This document shows, one piece after another, positions 49,792-60,530 of a stretch of DNA of 64,000 nt. Made by a program: the position numbers and the translations under genes. The notes beneath the pieces were generated by a model. It saw only the letters and a list, made by a program, of their open reading frames with translations. It did not search any database and had not been told where the DNA came from. How positions within the stretch are numbered: the stretch's first letter is position 1; each line of letters starts with the position of its first letter. Location: NCBI RefSeq assembly GCF_033898505.1, contig NZ_JAXAFK010000005.1:124001-188000 (forward strand), in the 5' to 3' direction. The DNA comes from Pectobacterium carotovorum (GTDB lineage Bacteria > Pseudomonadota > Gammaproteobacteria > Enterobacterales > Enterobacteriaceae).

Positions 49792-50808
49792 ATGATCCTG
49801 AATAAAGTAACTGATTTGATTGGTAATACCCCCGTTATACAAATTCCGGTTCCCTATGGGGATACGCGTTTGTTTTTAAAAGTGGAGAAGAACAATCCCG
49901 GCGGCAGCATGAAGGATCGCATGGCGCGCAACATGATTGTCGCCGGGCTGAAGTCAGGCAAAATCCGCCCCGGCGGCACCATCGTTGAGTCGTCATCGGG
50001 TAATACCGGTATCGGGCTGGCGCTGGCGTCGATCGAATACGGCCTGCGCTTTATCGCTGTGGTCGATCACCACGCTGCACAGGACAAAATTGCCATCATG
50101 CGCGCGCTCGGCGCGGAAATTCGCTACGTCTCCGGCGACTACGGTGAAGATGAGGTGGCGGTGGTGGAGCGTCAGCGCATGGCGGCACAGCTGGCGCAGG
50201 AAATACCCGGCGCGGTGTTTATGAACCAGTCGGATAACGCGGCGAATGCGGGCGGCTATGCCGATTTTGTCCGCGAGCTGTTCAGCCAGATTGGCAAGAT
50301 CGACGCGTTTGTCGGCTGCGTGGGCACCGGCGGATCGATGACCGGCATTTCACACGGCCTGAAAGTCCATAACCCGGATATTACGACCATTGCCGTTGAA
50401 CCGGTGGGCTCTATCGTCTTCGGCCACCCCGGCAAACCTTACTATCAGTCCGGCACTGGTACGCCCGCGGGAGATACCGTAGGGCTGGTACTGGATTACA
50501 GCTGCATCGACTGCGGCGAGCAGGTCTCGGATACACAGGCATTTGAAACGGCACGCTATGTCGCACGCCATTACGGCCTGCTGGTCGGCGGCTCAACGGG
50601 GGGGGTGATCTATAAGGCGCTGGAGCTGATCTATCAGGATCGCATCGGCGGCAACGTCGTGCTGGCGATCGCCGACGGCGGTGAAAAATACCTGCACACG
50701 GTGTTTAACGAAGAGTGGCTGGCGGCGCGTAATCTGACAGATAGCGGCGTGTGGCACGATCTGGATCGCTGGCTGGGCAACGCGATTTCTCTGGAGCAGG
50801 CAAGCTAA
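49792..50808 (+). CDS. SbnA-like PLP synthase for 2,3-diaminopropionate precursor
   Basis: Fold-II PLP enzyme of the cysteine-synthase family, 338 residues. The PLP lysine is residue 41 in NNPGGSMKDRMARNMI; SSSGNTGIGLALAS binds substrate and GGSTGGVIYKALELI the phosphate. EPVGSIVFGHPGKPYYQ parallels the SbnA segment DAKGSVIFG, which separates SbnA from housekeeping CysK. SbnA joins O-phospho-L-serine and L-glutamate into N-(1-amino-1-carboxyethyl)-glutamate. The context (decarboxylase before, opine-type dehydrogenase after) supports this role over cysteine synthesis. The start at 49792 follows GGAG. Confidence 0.85.
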   Translation: MILNKVTDLIGNTPVIQIPVPYGDTRLFLKVEKNNPGGSMKDRMARNMIVAGLKSGKIRPGGTIVESSSGNTGIGLALASIEYGLRFIAVVDHHAAQDKIAIMRALGAEIRYVSGDYGEDEVAVVERQRMAAQLAQEIPGAVFMNQSDNAANAGGYADFVRELFSQIGKIDAFVGCVGTGGSMTGISHGLKVHNPDITTIAVEPVGSIVFGHPGKPYYQSGTGTPAGDTVGLVLDYSCIDCGEQVSDTQAFETARYVARHYGLLVGGSTGGVIYKALELIYQDRIGGNVVLAIADGGEKYLHTVFNEEWLAARNLTDSGVWHDLDRWLGNAISLEQAS

Positions 50809-50818
50809 GGAGTCAAGG

Positions 50819-51976
50819 ATGACCGAAGCGCTAAGCGGGCAGCCGCTTAACGTGGTGATTTGCGGGGCCGGTAAGACCGGCCATCTCACCACGGTACTGT
50901 TTAAGCAACTGCCGGACGTCAAGGTGACGCTGTTGGGCAGCCATCCCCGCCTGCCGGAAGCCTACCAGCAGCACGGTAAACGGCTACACGCATTGCTGCC
51001 GGATGGCAAGACGCTGACGGCCACGCCGGACTGCGTCACCTGCGATCCGGCGGAAGCCTGCCGCGATGCGGACGTCGTTATCATCACCGTTCCCGCCAAC
51101 TTCCGCGCCGATCTTCTGGCGCGGATTGTTCCCCATCTGCCTGCCGACAAGCCGGTGTACGTTGGTGCCATTCCCGGTTTTTGCGGCTTTGACTGGCTGG
51201 CTGAACGTGAATTGGCCGCTCGGCCAAACGCGGTGATTTGGGGAATGAAGGACGTTGCGCATATTGCGTTTGATTTGCTGCCAGGTCAGTCGATCAAAAT
51301 GGGCGGCGAAAAATCCACGCTGTATGTTGCCACGCATCGGCGTGAAACGGCTGCGAGCCAGCAGGTGCTGATGGCGCTGTTGCAGCGGCTTTATTCCGCG
51401 CCAGTGGTGCTATTGCCGGATTATCTGGAAATCACGCTGACGCCGGGTAACCCGATTATGCACAGTGCGGTGATTTATGGCCTGATCGGCCCCTACGGTC
51501 AGTGGCACGCCCGACCGCTCCCGCAGCCGCTATGCTGGTGGAATGATTGCCCGGAACTCGGTGCCTATTATCTGGAACGCATGGATGAAGAGAACCAGCA
51601 ACTGTGCGCGGCGCTGGAGACGCGACTCGGCGTGCGGCTGGACTCGGTGCTGCCGCTTAAGCAGGAGATTATCGATGCCTATGGCGAGCAGATTGCCGAT
51701 GCGCACACGATGCTCTCTGTGCTGCGCACCAATCAGGCTTACCACGGTATCGGCCTGCCGCTACGACAGCATGACGCTGGTGGGTACGTGTTTGATACGC
51801 TGCATCGGGTGTTTCAGGAGGATATCGCCTACGGCCTGAGCCTGCTGGTGACCATCGCAGAAAATCTGGCGGTCAGCGTGCCGTACATTGAGGAAGTCTA
51901 CCGGTGGTGCAGCGATTACATGGGCACATCCACGCAGGATCGTCCCGACTATTTCCCGCCGCACTGGTTGGCATGA
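50819..51976 (+). CDS. opine/octopine dehydrogenase-family NAD(P) enzyme
   Basis: The 385-residue protein has a Rossmann N-domain (LNVVICGAGKTGHLTTVLF, 10-28) and the octopine/nopaline dehydrogenase C-domain: TPGNPIMHSAVIYGLIGPYG with the family catalytic His (215), and VFQEDIAYGLSLLVTIAENLAVSVPYIEEVYRW. Family members reductively join, or in reverse oxidatively split, an amino acid and a 2-oxoacid. Placed directly after an SbnA-like gene (10-bp gap, AAGGAG ribosome site), it probably cleaves the SbnA product to 2,3-diaminopropionate and 2-oxoglutarate, a step done in Staphylococcus by the unrelated SbnB (inference). Forming a true opine is an alternative. Confidence 0.82.
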   Translation: MTEALSGQPLNVVICGAGKTGHLTTVLFKQLPDVKVTLLGSHPRLPEAYQQHGKRLHALLPDGKTLTATPDCVTCDPAEACRDADVVIITVPANFRADLLARIVPHLPADKPVYVGAIPGFCGFDWLAERELAARPNAVIWGMKDVAHIAFDLLPGQSIKMGGEKSTLYVATHRRETAASQQVLMALLQRLYSAPVVLLPDYLEITLTPGNPIMHSAVIYGLIGPYGQWHARPLPQPLCWWNDCPELGAYYLERMDEENQQLCAALETRLGVRLDSVLPLKQEIIDAYGEQIADAHTMLSVLRTNQAYHGIGLPLRQHDAGGYVFDTLHRVFQEDIAYGLSLLVTIAENLAVSVPYIEEVYRWCSDYMGTSTQDRPDYFPPHWLA

Positions 51977-52045
51977 AGGGGGGGAAATGACGATCGTGGC
52001 TGAAATGAGGCAGGGTGACGCCGTGGAATCAGGAGGATCCGAACC

Positions 52046-53296
52046 ATGCGCTTGAGCGGGCAGGTGGCGTTCATCATCCACTTCATGTTTGTCGTACAGC
52101 TGGTCGCGATGGGCGCGATGGAGATGAGCGGGCCGTTTTGGCCGCTGCATCTGGAAAGTATGTCGTCCGGCGCGGAACTGAGTATCGCGGGGATTGCCGT
52201 GTACGTCGGGCCGATGCTGGGCATCATGCTGACCAGCGCCTTCTGGGGACGGATGGGCGATCGGCTGGGCAACAAAGCCATGATGATCCGCGCGCTGTTT
52301 GGGCTGGCGTTGACCCAGCTCGGACTGGCGTGGGCCAATGATATCTGGACGATAGTCGCCCTGCGTTTTATTCAGGGTGCCTGTGCGGGCTATATCGCCC
52401 CCGCGCAGGCCTATGGCGTCGCGGTGGTCAGCCCGTTACAGCGTACGCGGCTGTTCGCCTGGCTTCAGGTGTCCACCAACGTGGGATCGCTGCTGGGAGC
52501 GATTGTCGGCGGGCTGATCCTCGATTACCTGAATTTCTTTTGGATCAACCTGAGCGCGGCGATCCTCTGCGCGCTGTGCGGCATTACCGTGGCGTTGTTC
52601 CTGCCGCATGTCTCCCCCGAGGTTCCCGTTGCTCCGCCAGCGGATGCACAGGCGAAAACAATTCCCCGCAGGCGGCTCTGGGCACTGTCGCCGATTTCCG
52701 GTCTGCTGCTGATTTCCGGCCTGCTGCTGACCAGCCGCATGATTCCACAAACGCCGTTTTCTCTCTATATGGACGGCGTCTTTCAGGTGGATAAGTGGGT
52801 TATCGGGCTGTGTTATGGCTTACAGGCGACCGGTGTGATTGTCTCTGCGTCGCTGTGGGCGCGCTATTTTGAAAACCTCTCGCTGTCGCAGACGCTGAGC
52901 CGCCTGTGTGTGGTCATGCTGGCCTGCGCCATTGTGACGTTGGCGGCCGCCACGATCCTGAATATTGCGATTTTCATTCCGCTTTATTTCCTGTGGGGCG
53001 TGCTGCTGGGGGCGACGACGCCGGTTCTGATGGCGCTGATTTCCCGTGCGGCTGGCGCCGGGCAGCAGGGTTACATACTCGGTGTGGCACAAAGCGTCAG
53101 CCAGTTTGCCTCGATTCTGGGCATTTCTTTGGGCGGATTGGTGCTCTATTCCCCCGGACTACGTTCGCTGTTCTTCTGCGTTGGGGCCGCGTATCTGGTG
53201 ACCTTCCTGGTCTCGCTGATGCTGCTACGACGCCTGCGGATACAGGCGGAAAAACATGACTCTCTCTCGACGAAGGGAAATATCGAAAATGTGTAA
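52046..53296 (+). CDS. MFS siderophore exporter
   Basis: The 416-residue major-facilitator protein has twelve predicted helices, the motif-A-like loop GRMGDRLGNKAMMIRALFG after TM2, RFIQGACAGYIAPAQAYGVAVV in TM4 and a central hydrophilic loop near 185-210. It corresponds by position to SbnD in staphyloferrin B loci, so siderophore export is the natural role. AGGAGGATCCGAACC precedes the ATG. Its last codons overlap the start of the binding-protein gene by 8 bp. Confidence 0.88.
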   Translation: MRLSGQVAFIIHFMFVVQLVAMGAMEMSGPFWPLHLESMSSGAELSIAGIAVYVGPMLGIMLTSAFWGRMGDRLGNKAMMIRALFGLALTQLGLAWANDIWTIVALRFIQGACAGYIAPAQAYGVAVVSPLQRTRLFAWLQVSTNVGSLLGAIVGGLILDYLNFFWINLSAAILCALCGITVALFLPHVSPEVPVAPPADAQAKTIPRRRLWALSPISGLLLISGLLLTSRMIPQTPFSLYMDGVFQVDKWVIGLCYGLQATGVIVSASLWARYFENLSLSQTLSRLCVVMLACAIVTLAAATILNIAIFIPLYFLWGVLLGATTPVLMALISRAAGAGQQGYILGVAQSVSQFASILGISLGGLVLYSPGLRSLFFCVGAAYLVTFLVSLMLLRRLRIQAEKHDSLSTKGNIENV

Positions 53297-54449
53297 TCGT
53301 TGGACGCGGCAACATTGCCGTCGGTTATTGCTGGGTGTGCTGTTGATGGTCGGCCTGTCGCCGCTGGTGGGGCAGGCTGAGCAAACCGCACAAACCTCCA
53401 CTGTCATCAAGGACGTGCTGGGGCGTGAGGTGAGAGTCAACACGCCAGTGCAGCGCGTTATGTTGGGCGAGGGGCGTCAGCTTTATCTGGTCGCGATGCT
53501 CGATCGGGAAGATCCGGCGAAAAGGATTGTCGCCTGGAAGCGCGATCTGATTCAGTCGGATCCGGCAACGTGGCACCAGTATCGCGATCGTTTTCCTCAA
53601 CTGGCGAAAATCCCAACGTTTGACGGCACGGAAAAGGGCACGTTCGACGTGGAGCAGGCGGTGTCGCTGAAGCCGGACGTCATCATTATGAACATTGAGG
53701 CGCAGCGGTCGGTTGTCGATGCGGGCTATGACCGGATACTGGATAGCGTCGGTATTCCGATTGTGTATGTCGATTTTCGCTATCACCCGTTGGAAAACAC
53801 CGCGCCGACCATGCGCCTGTTCGGCAAGCTGTTTAATCAGGAAGCGCGCGCCGAAGCCTTTCTCGCGTTTCGCGAGGCGCAGCTAAAACGCGTTTCTGAC
53901 GTGCTGGCGGCCAAAAAACCGCGTTCACCACGCGTGTTCATTGAGCGGCTGGGGGGCTACACCGATGAATGCTGCCTGACGTTCGGCCCGGATAACTTTG
54001 GTAAGTTCGTGCAATTGGCCGGTGGCGAGAATGTTGCGGCAAAAAATGCGCCGAGCACGTTTATGCAGATGCACCCTGAACAGGTGATTGTGGAAAACCC
54101 GGAAGTGGTGGTGATTACCAGCGGCAACTTTGAAGCCTTCGTGCCGGGCGGACGCTGGATTGGGCTGGGGCCAGGGCAGGATATGACGGAAGGGCGCAAG
54201 CGGCTCGAATGGTTTCTGGGGCGGCCGGCGTATACCAACACCGTTGCGAAGCAGAAACGCGCGTTCCATGCCATCTGGCATCAGTTTTATAACGGCCCCT
54301 ATGATTTCATTGCGATCCAGCAACTGGCTGAGTGGTTCCACCCTGACTTATTCCGCGATCTCAGCGCGGATGAGACCTTCCGCCAGCTTCATCAGCAGTT
54401 TTTACCAGTTGATTATCAGCCGGGCTATTTCGTCAGTCTTGCGCAGTAA
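53289..54449 (+). CDS. periplasmic iron-siderophore binding protein
   Basis: Class III (BtuF/FepB-like) ABC solute-binding protein, 386 residues. A signal peptide (RRLLLGVLLMVGLSPLVGQA) is followed by VIKDVLGREVRVNTPVQRVMLGEGRQLYLVAML, VSLKPDVIIMNI, and a C-lobe with LAGGENVAAKNAPSTFMQMHPEQVIVENPEVVVITSG. It would carry the ferric siderophore from the TonB receptor to an inner-membrane permease. No FecCD-type permease or ATPase gene lies here, so these must be elsewhere. The start at 53289 overlaps the MFS gene; an ATG at 53256 is possible. The N-terminus is longer than usual. Confidence 0.86.
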   Translation: MCNRWTRQHCRRLLLGVLLMVGLSPLVGQAEQTAQTSTVIKDVLGREVRVNTPVQRVMLGEGRQLYLVAMLDREDPAKRIVAWKRDLIQSDPATWHQYRDRFPQLAKIPTFDGTEKGTFDVEQAVSLKPDVIIMNIEAQRSVVDAGYDRILDSVGIPIVYVDFRYHPLENTAPTMRLFGKLFNQEARAEAFLAFREAQLKRVSDVLAAKKPRSPRVFIERLGGYTDECCLTFGPDNFGKFVQLAGGENVAAKNAPSTFMQMHPEQVIVENPEVVVITSGNFEAFVPGGRWIGLGPGQDMTEGRKRLEWFLGRPAYTNTVAKQKRAFHAIWHQFYNGPYDFIAIQQLAEWFHPDLFRDLSADETFRQLHQQFLPVDYQPGYFVSLAQ

Positions 54450-54517
54450 GTCAATAAGAGGCCGGCTCCGGTACATAAACCGGAGCTACACGAGACCGTT
54501 ACGTCAGGAGGTGGATA

Positions 54518-54928
54518 ATGTTTGAAGGTATGAGCTACCACATTGCCCTTACGCCCGTGCAGTTCCTGCTTCCCTCTGAAAATGTTGATATGTCGAACGT
54601 GGAGTGTTTGATGGAGGATATTTGCCGCTGTGGCTGCTGGACGACACCGGTACCCATCGAGAAAGAGACCGGGATTATTATGGACGGTAACCACCGGCTA
54701 CGTGCGGCCACCGAACTGGGGTTAAAGCACATTCCTTGCGCACTGCTCGATTACGAAGATCCCCGCGTGTCGGTTTACCATTGGAAGACCGGACAGCCTT
54801 TTTGCAAGAATCTGATTATGCAGACGATTGTGGCAGAGAAGAGCCTGTTTCCCTACAAGACCACGCGCCATCTTTTCCAGCCCGCGCTGCCGTCGGTGAG
54901 TGTTGTGCTGGATAAACTCATGCGTTAA
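54518..54928 (+). CDS. minimal SbnI-like ParB/serine kinase protein
   Basis: The 136-residue ParB/Srx-superfamily protein has the core TGIIMDGNHRLRAATELGLKHIPCALLDYEDPRVSVYHWKTGQPF. This parallels the N-terminal part of staphylococcal SbnI, an ATP-dependent L-serine kinase that supplies O-phospho-L-serine to SbnA and also regulates the sbn operon; DGNHR (56-60) and Glu21 (PSENVD) are candidate catalytic residues. SbnI is about 254 residues, so the present protein lacks its C-terminal half. TCAGGAGGTGGATA precedes the ATG. Last gene of the siderophore series. Confidence 0.75.
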   Translation: MFEGMSYHIALTPVQFLLPSENVDMSNVECLMEDICRCGCWTTPVPIEKETGIIMDGNHRLRAATELGLKHIPCALLDYEDPRVSVYHWKTGQPFCKNLIMQTIVAEKSLFPYKTTRHLFQPALPSVSVVLDKLMR

Positions 54929-54936
54929 TCACTTTA

Positions 54937-54965
54937 CGCTGTCGCTCTGTATCCGGGCGACGGCG
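54937..54965 (+). terminator. hairpin ending the siderophore operon
   Basis: CGCTGTCGC (54937-54945) pairs with GCGACGGCG (54957-54965), with one G-U pair, followed by pyrimidine-rich DNA. It lies 9 bp after the last gene. Moderate terminator. Confidence 0.55.
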
Positions 54966-55038
54966 TTCTCCCGCCTCTCTTTTCTCCTGCTTTTGCCACT
55001 CCCGCGCCTTTTTATTAGCGGCAGCATTACTATAATCA

Positions 55039-55100
55039 TTTGTAAATGACAGCTTTCGTAAACGACAATCTTTGTGAACGACAACCACCGTAAATCGCCG
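55039..55100. repeat. imperfect 15-17 bp tandem repeats upstream of ompR
   Basis: Three consecutive units, TTTGTAAATGACAGC (55039), TTTCGTAAACGACAATC (55054) and TTTGTGAACGACAACCA (55071), then a partial CCGTAAATCGCCG (55088). They lie about 160-220 bp before ompR in the 332-bp gap 54929-55260. Spacing near one and a half helical turns suggests protein binding. Confidence 0.65.
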
Positions 55101-55260
55101 ATTATTTTATGACTGATGGCAAAGGAAATGATTGATTACACGAATTTTAATATGCTTTGTAACAATTTTGCCTAGAATGTATACCAGAAACGACTGTCAG
55201 TAATTCGTGTGTTTCTGAACAATAGCAGCGTCGGCGCTATTACGCCTTTGGAGAAAGAGA

Positions 55261-57335
<2,075 letters not shown>

Positions 57336-57424
57336 CCCATCCGGTTTCCTCTGTCTCTTAGCCACAGTTTTTATGCTGACGAGAAGAGGGTTTCGTGCGC
57401 GATAATGCCGTTATTTTCATGCTA

Positions 57425-57574
57425 CCCGTGTAGCACGCGCCCGACACGGGACGGCTCACACGCCGCTCGCCCCGTGACCCCAGGCTTTCGGCGGAAATTA
57501 TGCCGCTGCCGCGGTGCCTTCGTCGTATCAGGCTCAACGGACCGCTTGCGACACGTTCCAGACGTGGCGCAAGC
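57425..57574. other. structured GC-rich spacer between envZ and pckA
   Basis: Within the 420-bp gap 57336-57755. CCCGTGT (57425-57431) pairs with ACACGGG (57444-57450). A longer hairpin spans 57544-57574: GCTTGCG/CGCAAGC outside, CACGT/ACGTG inside, five-base loop. Short open frames cross it but none has family similarity or a good ribosome site. It may be a repeat element; only one copy is in this window. Confidence 0.5.
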
Positions 57575-57723
57575 TTTCGCCGCGTCCTGCGGCTCATCCT
57601 AAGCCTGCTAGCTCCTCAGCATAATTTTTTACGCCGGAAAGGAAAAAACCGAGGTAAATTCCTGTATTTATGTATAAGAGATAGTTCGCTGGGTGAGTCG
57701 TTAACGTATAGATGGAATGAATG

Positions 57724-57749
57724 TCCCCTCCCCTGCTCAGAGGAGGGGA
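57724..57749. terminator. hairpin at the pckA 3' end
   Basis: TCCCCTCC (57724-57731) pairs perfectly with GGAGGGGA (57742-57749), six bases past the pckA stop on the minus strand. No T run follows. Confidence 0.55.
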
Positions 57750-57755
57750 ATGCGT

Positions 57756-59375
57756 TTACCGCTTCGGTCCTGCTTTCACCAGCGCTGCGCCTGCTGGTGC
57801 ATCGGTGTATTTATCGAAGTTGGTGATAAAGCGCTGTGCCAGATCGTCCGCTTTTTCCTGCCACTGTTCGACGCTCGCGTAGGTATCACGCGGGTCGAGA
57901 ATGTCAGGGTTGACGCCGGGCAGCGAGGTTGGGATCGCCAAATCGAAGACCGGTAATGTCTGCATTTCTGCATTATCAATGCTGCCGTTCAGAATGGCGT
58001 CAATAATCCCGCGCGTATCTTTAATGGAGATACGTTTACCGCTGCCGTTCCAGCCAGTGTTCACCAGATAAGCCTGTGCACCGGCCGCCTTCATGCGTTT
58101 TACCAGCACTTCAGCGTACTGCGTTGGGTGCAGCATCAGGAATGCTGCGCCGAAGCAGGCGGAGAAGGTCGGTGTCGGTTCCGTCACGCCGCGTTCGGTT
58201 CCCGCCAGTTTGGCGGTAAAGCCGGACAGGAAATGATACTGCGTTTGATCGGACGTCAGGCGAGAAACAGGAGGCAACACGCCGAATGCGTCAGCCGTCA
58301 GGAAGATCACTTTCGTTGCATGGCCCGCTTTGGAGACCGGTTTAACGATATTCTGAATATGGTAGATAGGATAAGAGACGCGGGTGTTCTCGGTTTTCGA
58401 ACCGTCGTTGAAGTCTACGGTACCGTCTGCCAGCACGGTGACGTTCTCCAGCAGGGCGTCGCGTTTGATCGCGCCGTAGATATCCGGCTCGGCTTCTTTG
58501 GATAGCTTGATGGTTTTGGCATAGCAGCCGCCTTCAAAATTGAAGACGCCGTCGTCGTCCCAGCCGTGTTCGTCATCGCCAATCAACTGGCGTTTGGGGT
58601 CGGTGGACAGCGTGGTTTTGCCTGTACCGGAAAGACCAAAGAAGACTGCCACATCGCCTTTTTCGCCGACGTTTGCCGAACAGTGCATGGAGGCGATGCC
58701 TTTCAGCGGCAGCAGATAGTTCATGATGGAGAACATACCTTTCTTCATTTCGCCGCCGTACCAGGTGCCGCCGATCAGCTGGATGCGCTCTGTCAGGTTG
58801 AACGCGACAAAGTTCTCGGAGTTCAGCCCCTGTTCCTGCCAGTTCGGGTTGGTGCATTTTGCGCCGTTCATTACGATGAAGTCTGGCTCAAAGCCTTCCA
58901 GTTCTTCATCGCTCGGGCGGATAAACATGTTTTTGACGAAATGCGCCTGCCAGGCCACTTCCGTTACGAAACGTACGCTGAGGCGACTGTCTGGATTCGC
59001 GCCGCAGAAGGCATCGATGATGAACAGGCGCTTGCCGGAAAGCTGCGTAGTGACGAGCTGCTTCAGGTGCGTCCAGGTTTCCTGACTCAACGGATGGTTA
59101 TCGTTCTTACCTTTACCCTGATCGGACCACCACACGGTGTCGCGTGTAACGTCATCGCGCACGATGTATTTGTCTTTCGGGGAACGGCCGGTAAAGATGC
59201 CGGTATCGACGGCGACTGCACCCAGTTGGGTTTCGATGCCGCGTTCATAGCCTTGTAGGGTAGGAGAGCGTTCTTCTTCAAAAAGCAGTTCATAGCTGGG
59301 ATTGTAGACAATATCGCGGACATCGTGGATTCCATAAGCCGTCAGGGCTTGCGGGGTAATACCGTTGATCTGCAT
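57756..59375 (-). CDS. pckA: phosphoenolpyruvate carboxykinase (ATP)
   Basis: Converts oxaloacetate and ATP to PEP, first step of gluconeogenesis. The 539 residues match E. coli Pck[35 protein letters not shown], phosphate-binding [37 protein letters not shown] and the adenine-binding [15 protein letters not shown]. The start at 59375 ([16 protein letters not shown]) follows GAGGAGTAGCAAC; five more upstream codons are open. It is convergent with envZ, as in E. coli. Confidence 0.98.
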   Translation of the reverse strand: MQINGITPQALTAYGIHDVRDIVYNPSYELLFEEERSPTLQGYERGIETQLGAVAVDTGIFTGRSPKDKYIVRDDVTRDTVWWSDQGKGKNDNHPLSQETWTHLKQLVTTQLSGKRLFIIDAFCGANPDSRLSVRFVTEVAWQAHFVKNMFIRPSDEELEGFEPDFIVMNGAKCTNPNWQEQGLNSENFVAFNLTERIQLIGGTWYGGEMKKGMFSIMNYLLPLKGIASMHCSANVGEKGDVAVFFGLSGTGKTTLSTDPKRQLIGDDEHGWDDDGVFNFEGGCYAKTIKLSKEAEPDIYGAIKRDALLENVTVLADGTVDFNDGSKTENTRVSYPIYHIQNIVKPVSKAGHATKVIFLTADAFGVLPPVSRLTSDQTQYHFLSGFTAKLAGTERGVTEPTPTFSACFGAAFLMLHPTQYAEVLVKRMKAAGAQAYLVNTGWNGSGKRISIKDTRGIIDAILNGSIDNAEMQTLPVFDLAIPTSLPGVNPDILDPRDTYASVEQWQEKADDLAQRFITNFDKYTDAPAGAALVKAGPKR

Positions 59376-59543
59376 GTTGCTACTCCTCAAGTTATAGTCG
59401 TACTACTAAACATTGTAGGGAGTGAGCTTATTTTAACCGCGATAGCAATCATAAAATTAAATAAATTCATTAATAACTTTGCTTATTTAGGGTGTTTGAA
59501 AAATAATCACGGCGGTTTATAGATGGGAAAATAAGCAAAATAA

Positions 59544-59565
59544 AACGGGTACTTTCGTACCCGTT
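59544..59565 (-). terminator. hslO terminator
   Basis: AACGGGTAC (59544-59552) and GTACCCGTT (59557-59565) form a perfect 9-bp stem with a four-base loop; on the minus strand TTATTTT follows. Confidence 0.88.
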
Positions 59566-59572
59566 AAAACGA

Positions 59573-60442
59573 TTAATGCAACAGATTTCCTGATGAATCG
59601 TGCCGTATGGCGCGGATGTCCAGCGAATTAAACAAGTAGTGCGTGCCACAATAGTCACAGTGCATATCGATTTCACCGTCCTGCTCGATCATTTCATTGA
59701 TCTCCTGATCGGACAGCGTCATTAATGCATCTGCGCAACGATCGCGCGAACAGTGGCAGCGGAATTCGACATCCTGCGGTTCGTACACGGTTACTTCTTC
59801 CTGATGATAAAGGCGGTACAGCACCTCGGTGGCAGGCAGGGTAAACAGCTCTTCGGCTTTGACCGTGGTGGTGAGCTGCGTCAGGTGATCAAAATCATTA
59901 CGATCGGCATCCTGCGCAGGCAGTACCTGAAGCAGCATACCCGCGGCCGCCTGATTGCCCTCGTGCTGTCCGGTACGGATAAACAGCCGTGTCGGCAACT
60001 GCTCGGACTGCTGGAAATAGCTCTCCAGACATTCTGCAACGGTTTCACCTTCTAAACCGACAACGCCCTGATAACGCTCACCTTCCGTTGGCGTAATGGT
60101 AATGACCAGATAGCCATTGCCGACCATCTCTTTCAGCGAACTCCCCGGCGCGATATCCCCTTGCAGACGGGCAACACCGCGCATTTGCTGCTGATGGTTG
60201 CCGTTAATCACCGCCAGTTTCAGTGGGCCATCGCCCTGAAGCTGAACGGTAATATCGCCGCTGAATTTTAGCGTAGCCGTCAACAGGCTGGTGGCAACCA
60301 GCATTTCACCCAGCAGCGTTTGCACCGCAGGCGGATAGTCGTGGTTGGTCAAAATACGTTGATACGTCTCGTTAACGGTTACCAGCTCGCCACGAACGGC
60401 ATAATTTTCAAACAGGTAACGGTGTAATTGGTCGTGAGCCAT
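59573..60442 (-). CDS. hslO: redox-regulated chaperone Hsp33
   Basis: Oxidation-activated holdase. The 289-residue protein has an N-terminal substrate-binding domain ([46 protein letters not shown]) and a C-terminal zinc redox switch with Cys229, Cys231, Cys262 and Cys265 (CHC and CDYC) in the CxC-X(about 30)-CxxC arrangement. Last gene of the yrfG-hslR-hslO series, 88 bp after hslR, with its own terminator. Confidence 0.97.
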   Translation of the reverse strand: MAHDQLHRYLFENYAVRGELVTVNETYQRILTNHDYPPAVQTLLGEMLVATSLLTATLKFSGDITVQLQGDGPLKLAVINGNHQQQMRGVARLQGDIAPGSSLKEMVGNGYLVITITPTEGERYQGVVGLEGETVAECLESYFQQSEQLPTRLFIRTGQHEGNQAAAGMLLQVLPAQDADRNDFDHLTQLTTTVKAEELFTLPATEVLYRLYHQEEVTVYEPQDVEFRCHCSRDRCADALMTLSDQEINEMIEQDGEIDMHCDYCGTHYLFNSLDIRAIRHDSSGNLLH

Positions 60443-60530
60443 AATGTTTTCTCGTCGTAATAGTGCGGCGATCGCTGAGTCTTCTCTCTATTGTCATCAG
60501 TTTGATGACCAACAAATGAAGGGCGGAGCG

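Noticed and set aside
49792..50808. Housekeeping cysteine synthase
   Set aside because: SbnA-like segments and siderophore context argue against a cysK/cysM role.
55021..55100. CRISPR-like repeats before ompR
   Set aside because: Units are contiguous, imperfect and without spacers or cas genes.
57500..57826. Small open frames in the envZ-pckA spacer
   Set aside because: Cross hairpins and run into pckA; no recognisable protein features.
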